From contig DUQT01000114.1 of assembly GCA_012837655.1 (NCBI GenBank), forward strand, positions 1 through 5,989: DNA of 5,989 nt, written 5' to 3'. Origin of the DNA: Actinomyces sp. GTDB taxonomy: Bacteria; Actinomycetota; Actinomycetes; Actinomycetales; Actinomycetaceae. The position numbers were made by a program, and so were the translations under genes. Shown here piece by piece: positions 5,761 to 5,989 of the stretch (position 1 is the stretch's first letter; each line of letters starts with the position of its first letter). The notes beneath the pieces were generated by a model. It was not told the origin of the DNA. It did no database searches and worked only from the letters and a program-made list of their open reading frames with translations.

Positions 5761-5921
5761 GGTGCACACGGCACCTGCTGCCCGGCACCGCAGGGCACTT
5801 GCTGCCTAGCACTGCACTGCACCTGTAGCCTGGCACCGCACGGCATCTGCTCCTCGGTACCGCAGGGCACTCGCTACCCGGCACCGCACGGCATCTGCCA
5901 CCCGGTACTGTCCAGCACCGT
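5761..5921. repeat. Degenerate 24-bp tandem repeat array
   Basis: Five clear consecutive 24-bp units begin at 5784, 5808, 5832, 5856 and 5880 (consensus near GGCACCGCACGG, then CATCTGCTACCC), flanked by a 23-bp variant at 5761-5783 and a decayed unit from 5904. There is some alternation: the units at 5784 and 5856 carry GCAGGGCACT, while those at 5832 and 5880 carry GCACGGCATCTGC. Adjacent copies touch with no spacers, so this is not a CRISPR array. Because 24 is divisible by three, stop codons are excluded across the array in several frames; on the minus strand two frames would encode cysteine-containing octapeptide repeats (for example GSKCPAVP). I consider it a noncoding intergenic minisatellite unless shown otherwise. 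Confidence 0.85.
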
Positions 5922-5969
5922 AGGAAGTGGAAGTGCCCCCGTATTAGTGTCAATCGAAATTCAATCCCG

Positions 5970-5989
5970 GCCCTGCGATGACACAGGGC
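5970..5989. other. Hairpin at the right edge of the window
   Basis: GCCCTG at 5970-5975 is perfectly complementary to CAGGGC at 5984-5989 with an 8-nt loop. The window ends with the right arm, so a longer stem or a following T-run cannot be judged. It could be an intrinsic terminator or part of the control region of the next gene. The stretch between the repeat array and this hairpin (5928-5969) shows nothing else recognisable. Confidence 0.4.

Noticed and set aside
5761..5927. CRISPR array
   Set aside because: Units are contiguous with no unique spacers, and no cas genes are present.
5666..5953. Minus-strand repeat protein of 95 codons with octapeptide repeats
   Set aside because: It needs a TTG start without a good ribosome binding site, overlaps the 3' end of the exonuclease gene, and its open frame is explained by the 24-bp (multiple of three) repeat length.

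Overview
The window is about 6 kb of moderately GC-rich bacterial chromosome (roughly 55% GC by eye). The gene complement, frequent GTG starts, long GC-biased shadow reading frames and an apparently leaderless promoter fit an actinobacterium. A moderate-GC member of the Actinomycetaceae (Arcanobacterium/Trueperella-like) is my guess, but no rRNA or other phylogenetic marker is present to prove it. All genes lie on the + strand.

Layout: (1) 3-1037 is the 3' part of a YihY/BrkB-family inner-membrane protein whose start lies left of the window; it ends in a strong intrinsic terminator at 1060-1098. (2) 1099-1399 is a pyrimidine-rich intergenic stretch with no convincing gene; its right third carries a plausible promoter and operator-like symmetry. 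(3) 1400-4828 is a tight three-gene unit: an FGGY-family carbohydrate/polyol kinase, a GpsA-like NAD(P)-dependent glycerol-3-phosphate dehydrogenase homologue (17-nt gap, strong ribosome binding site) and a DeoR-family repressor (overlapping the dehydrogenase by 11 nt). (4) 4858-5679 encodes an exodeoxyribonuclease III (XthA/ExoA) with what looks like its own extended -10 promoter placed for leaderless translation. (5) 5680-5989 has no convincing gene; it holds a degenerate 24-bp tandem repeat array (about 5784-5903 plus decayed edge units) and a hairpin at the right edge.

The most interesting part is the kinase-dehydrogenase-regulator cassette. It reads as a self-contained, regulated catabolic module: a polyol is phosphorylated, the polyol phosphate is oxidised to a ketose phosphate by a GpsA-type enzyme working in the unusual oxidative direction, and a DeoR-type repressor senses a phosphorylated intermediate. 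The kinase keeps the glycerol-kinase-like Gln-Arg-Glu and catalytic Asp but otherwise looks like a xylulokinase. The dehydrogenase departs from canonical GpsA around its usual SGP motif. The substrate may therefore be a polyol other than glycerol. No transporter gene is in the window. The substrate assignment is inference; the enzyme families are well supported by motifs.
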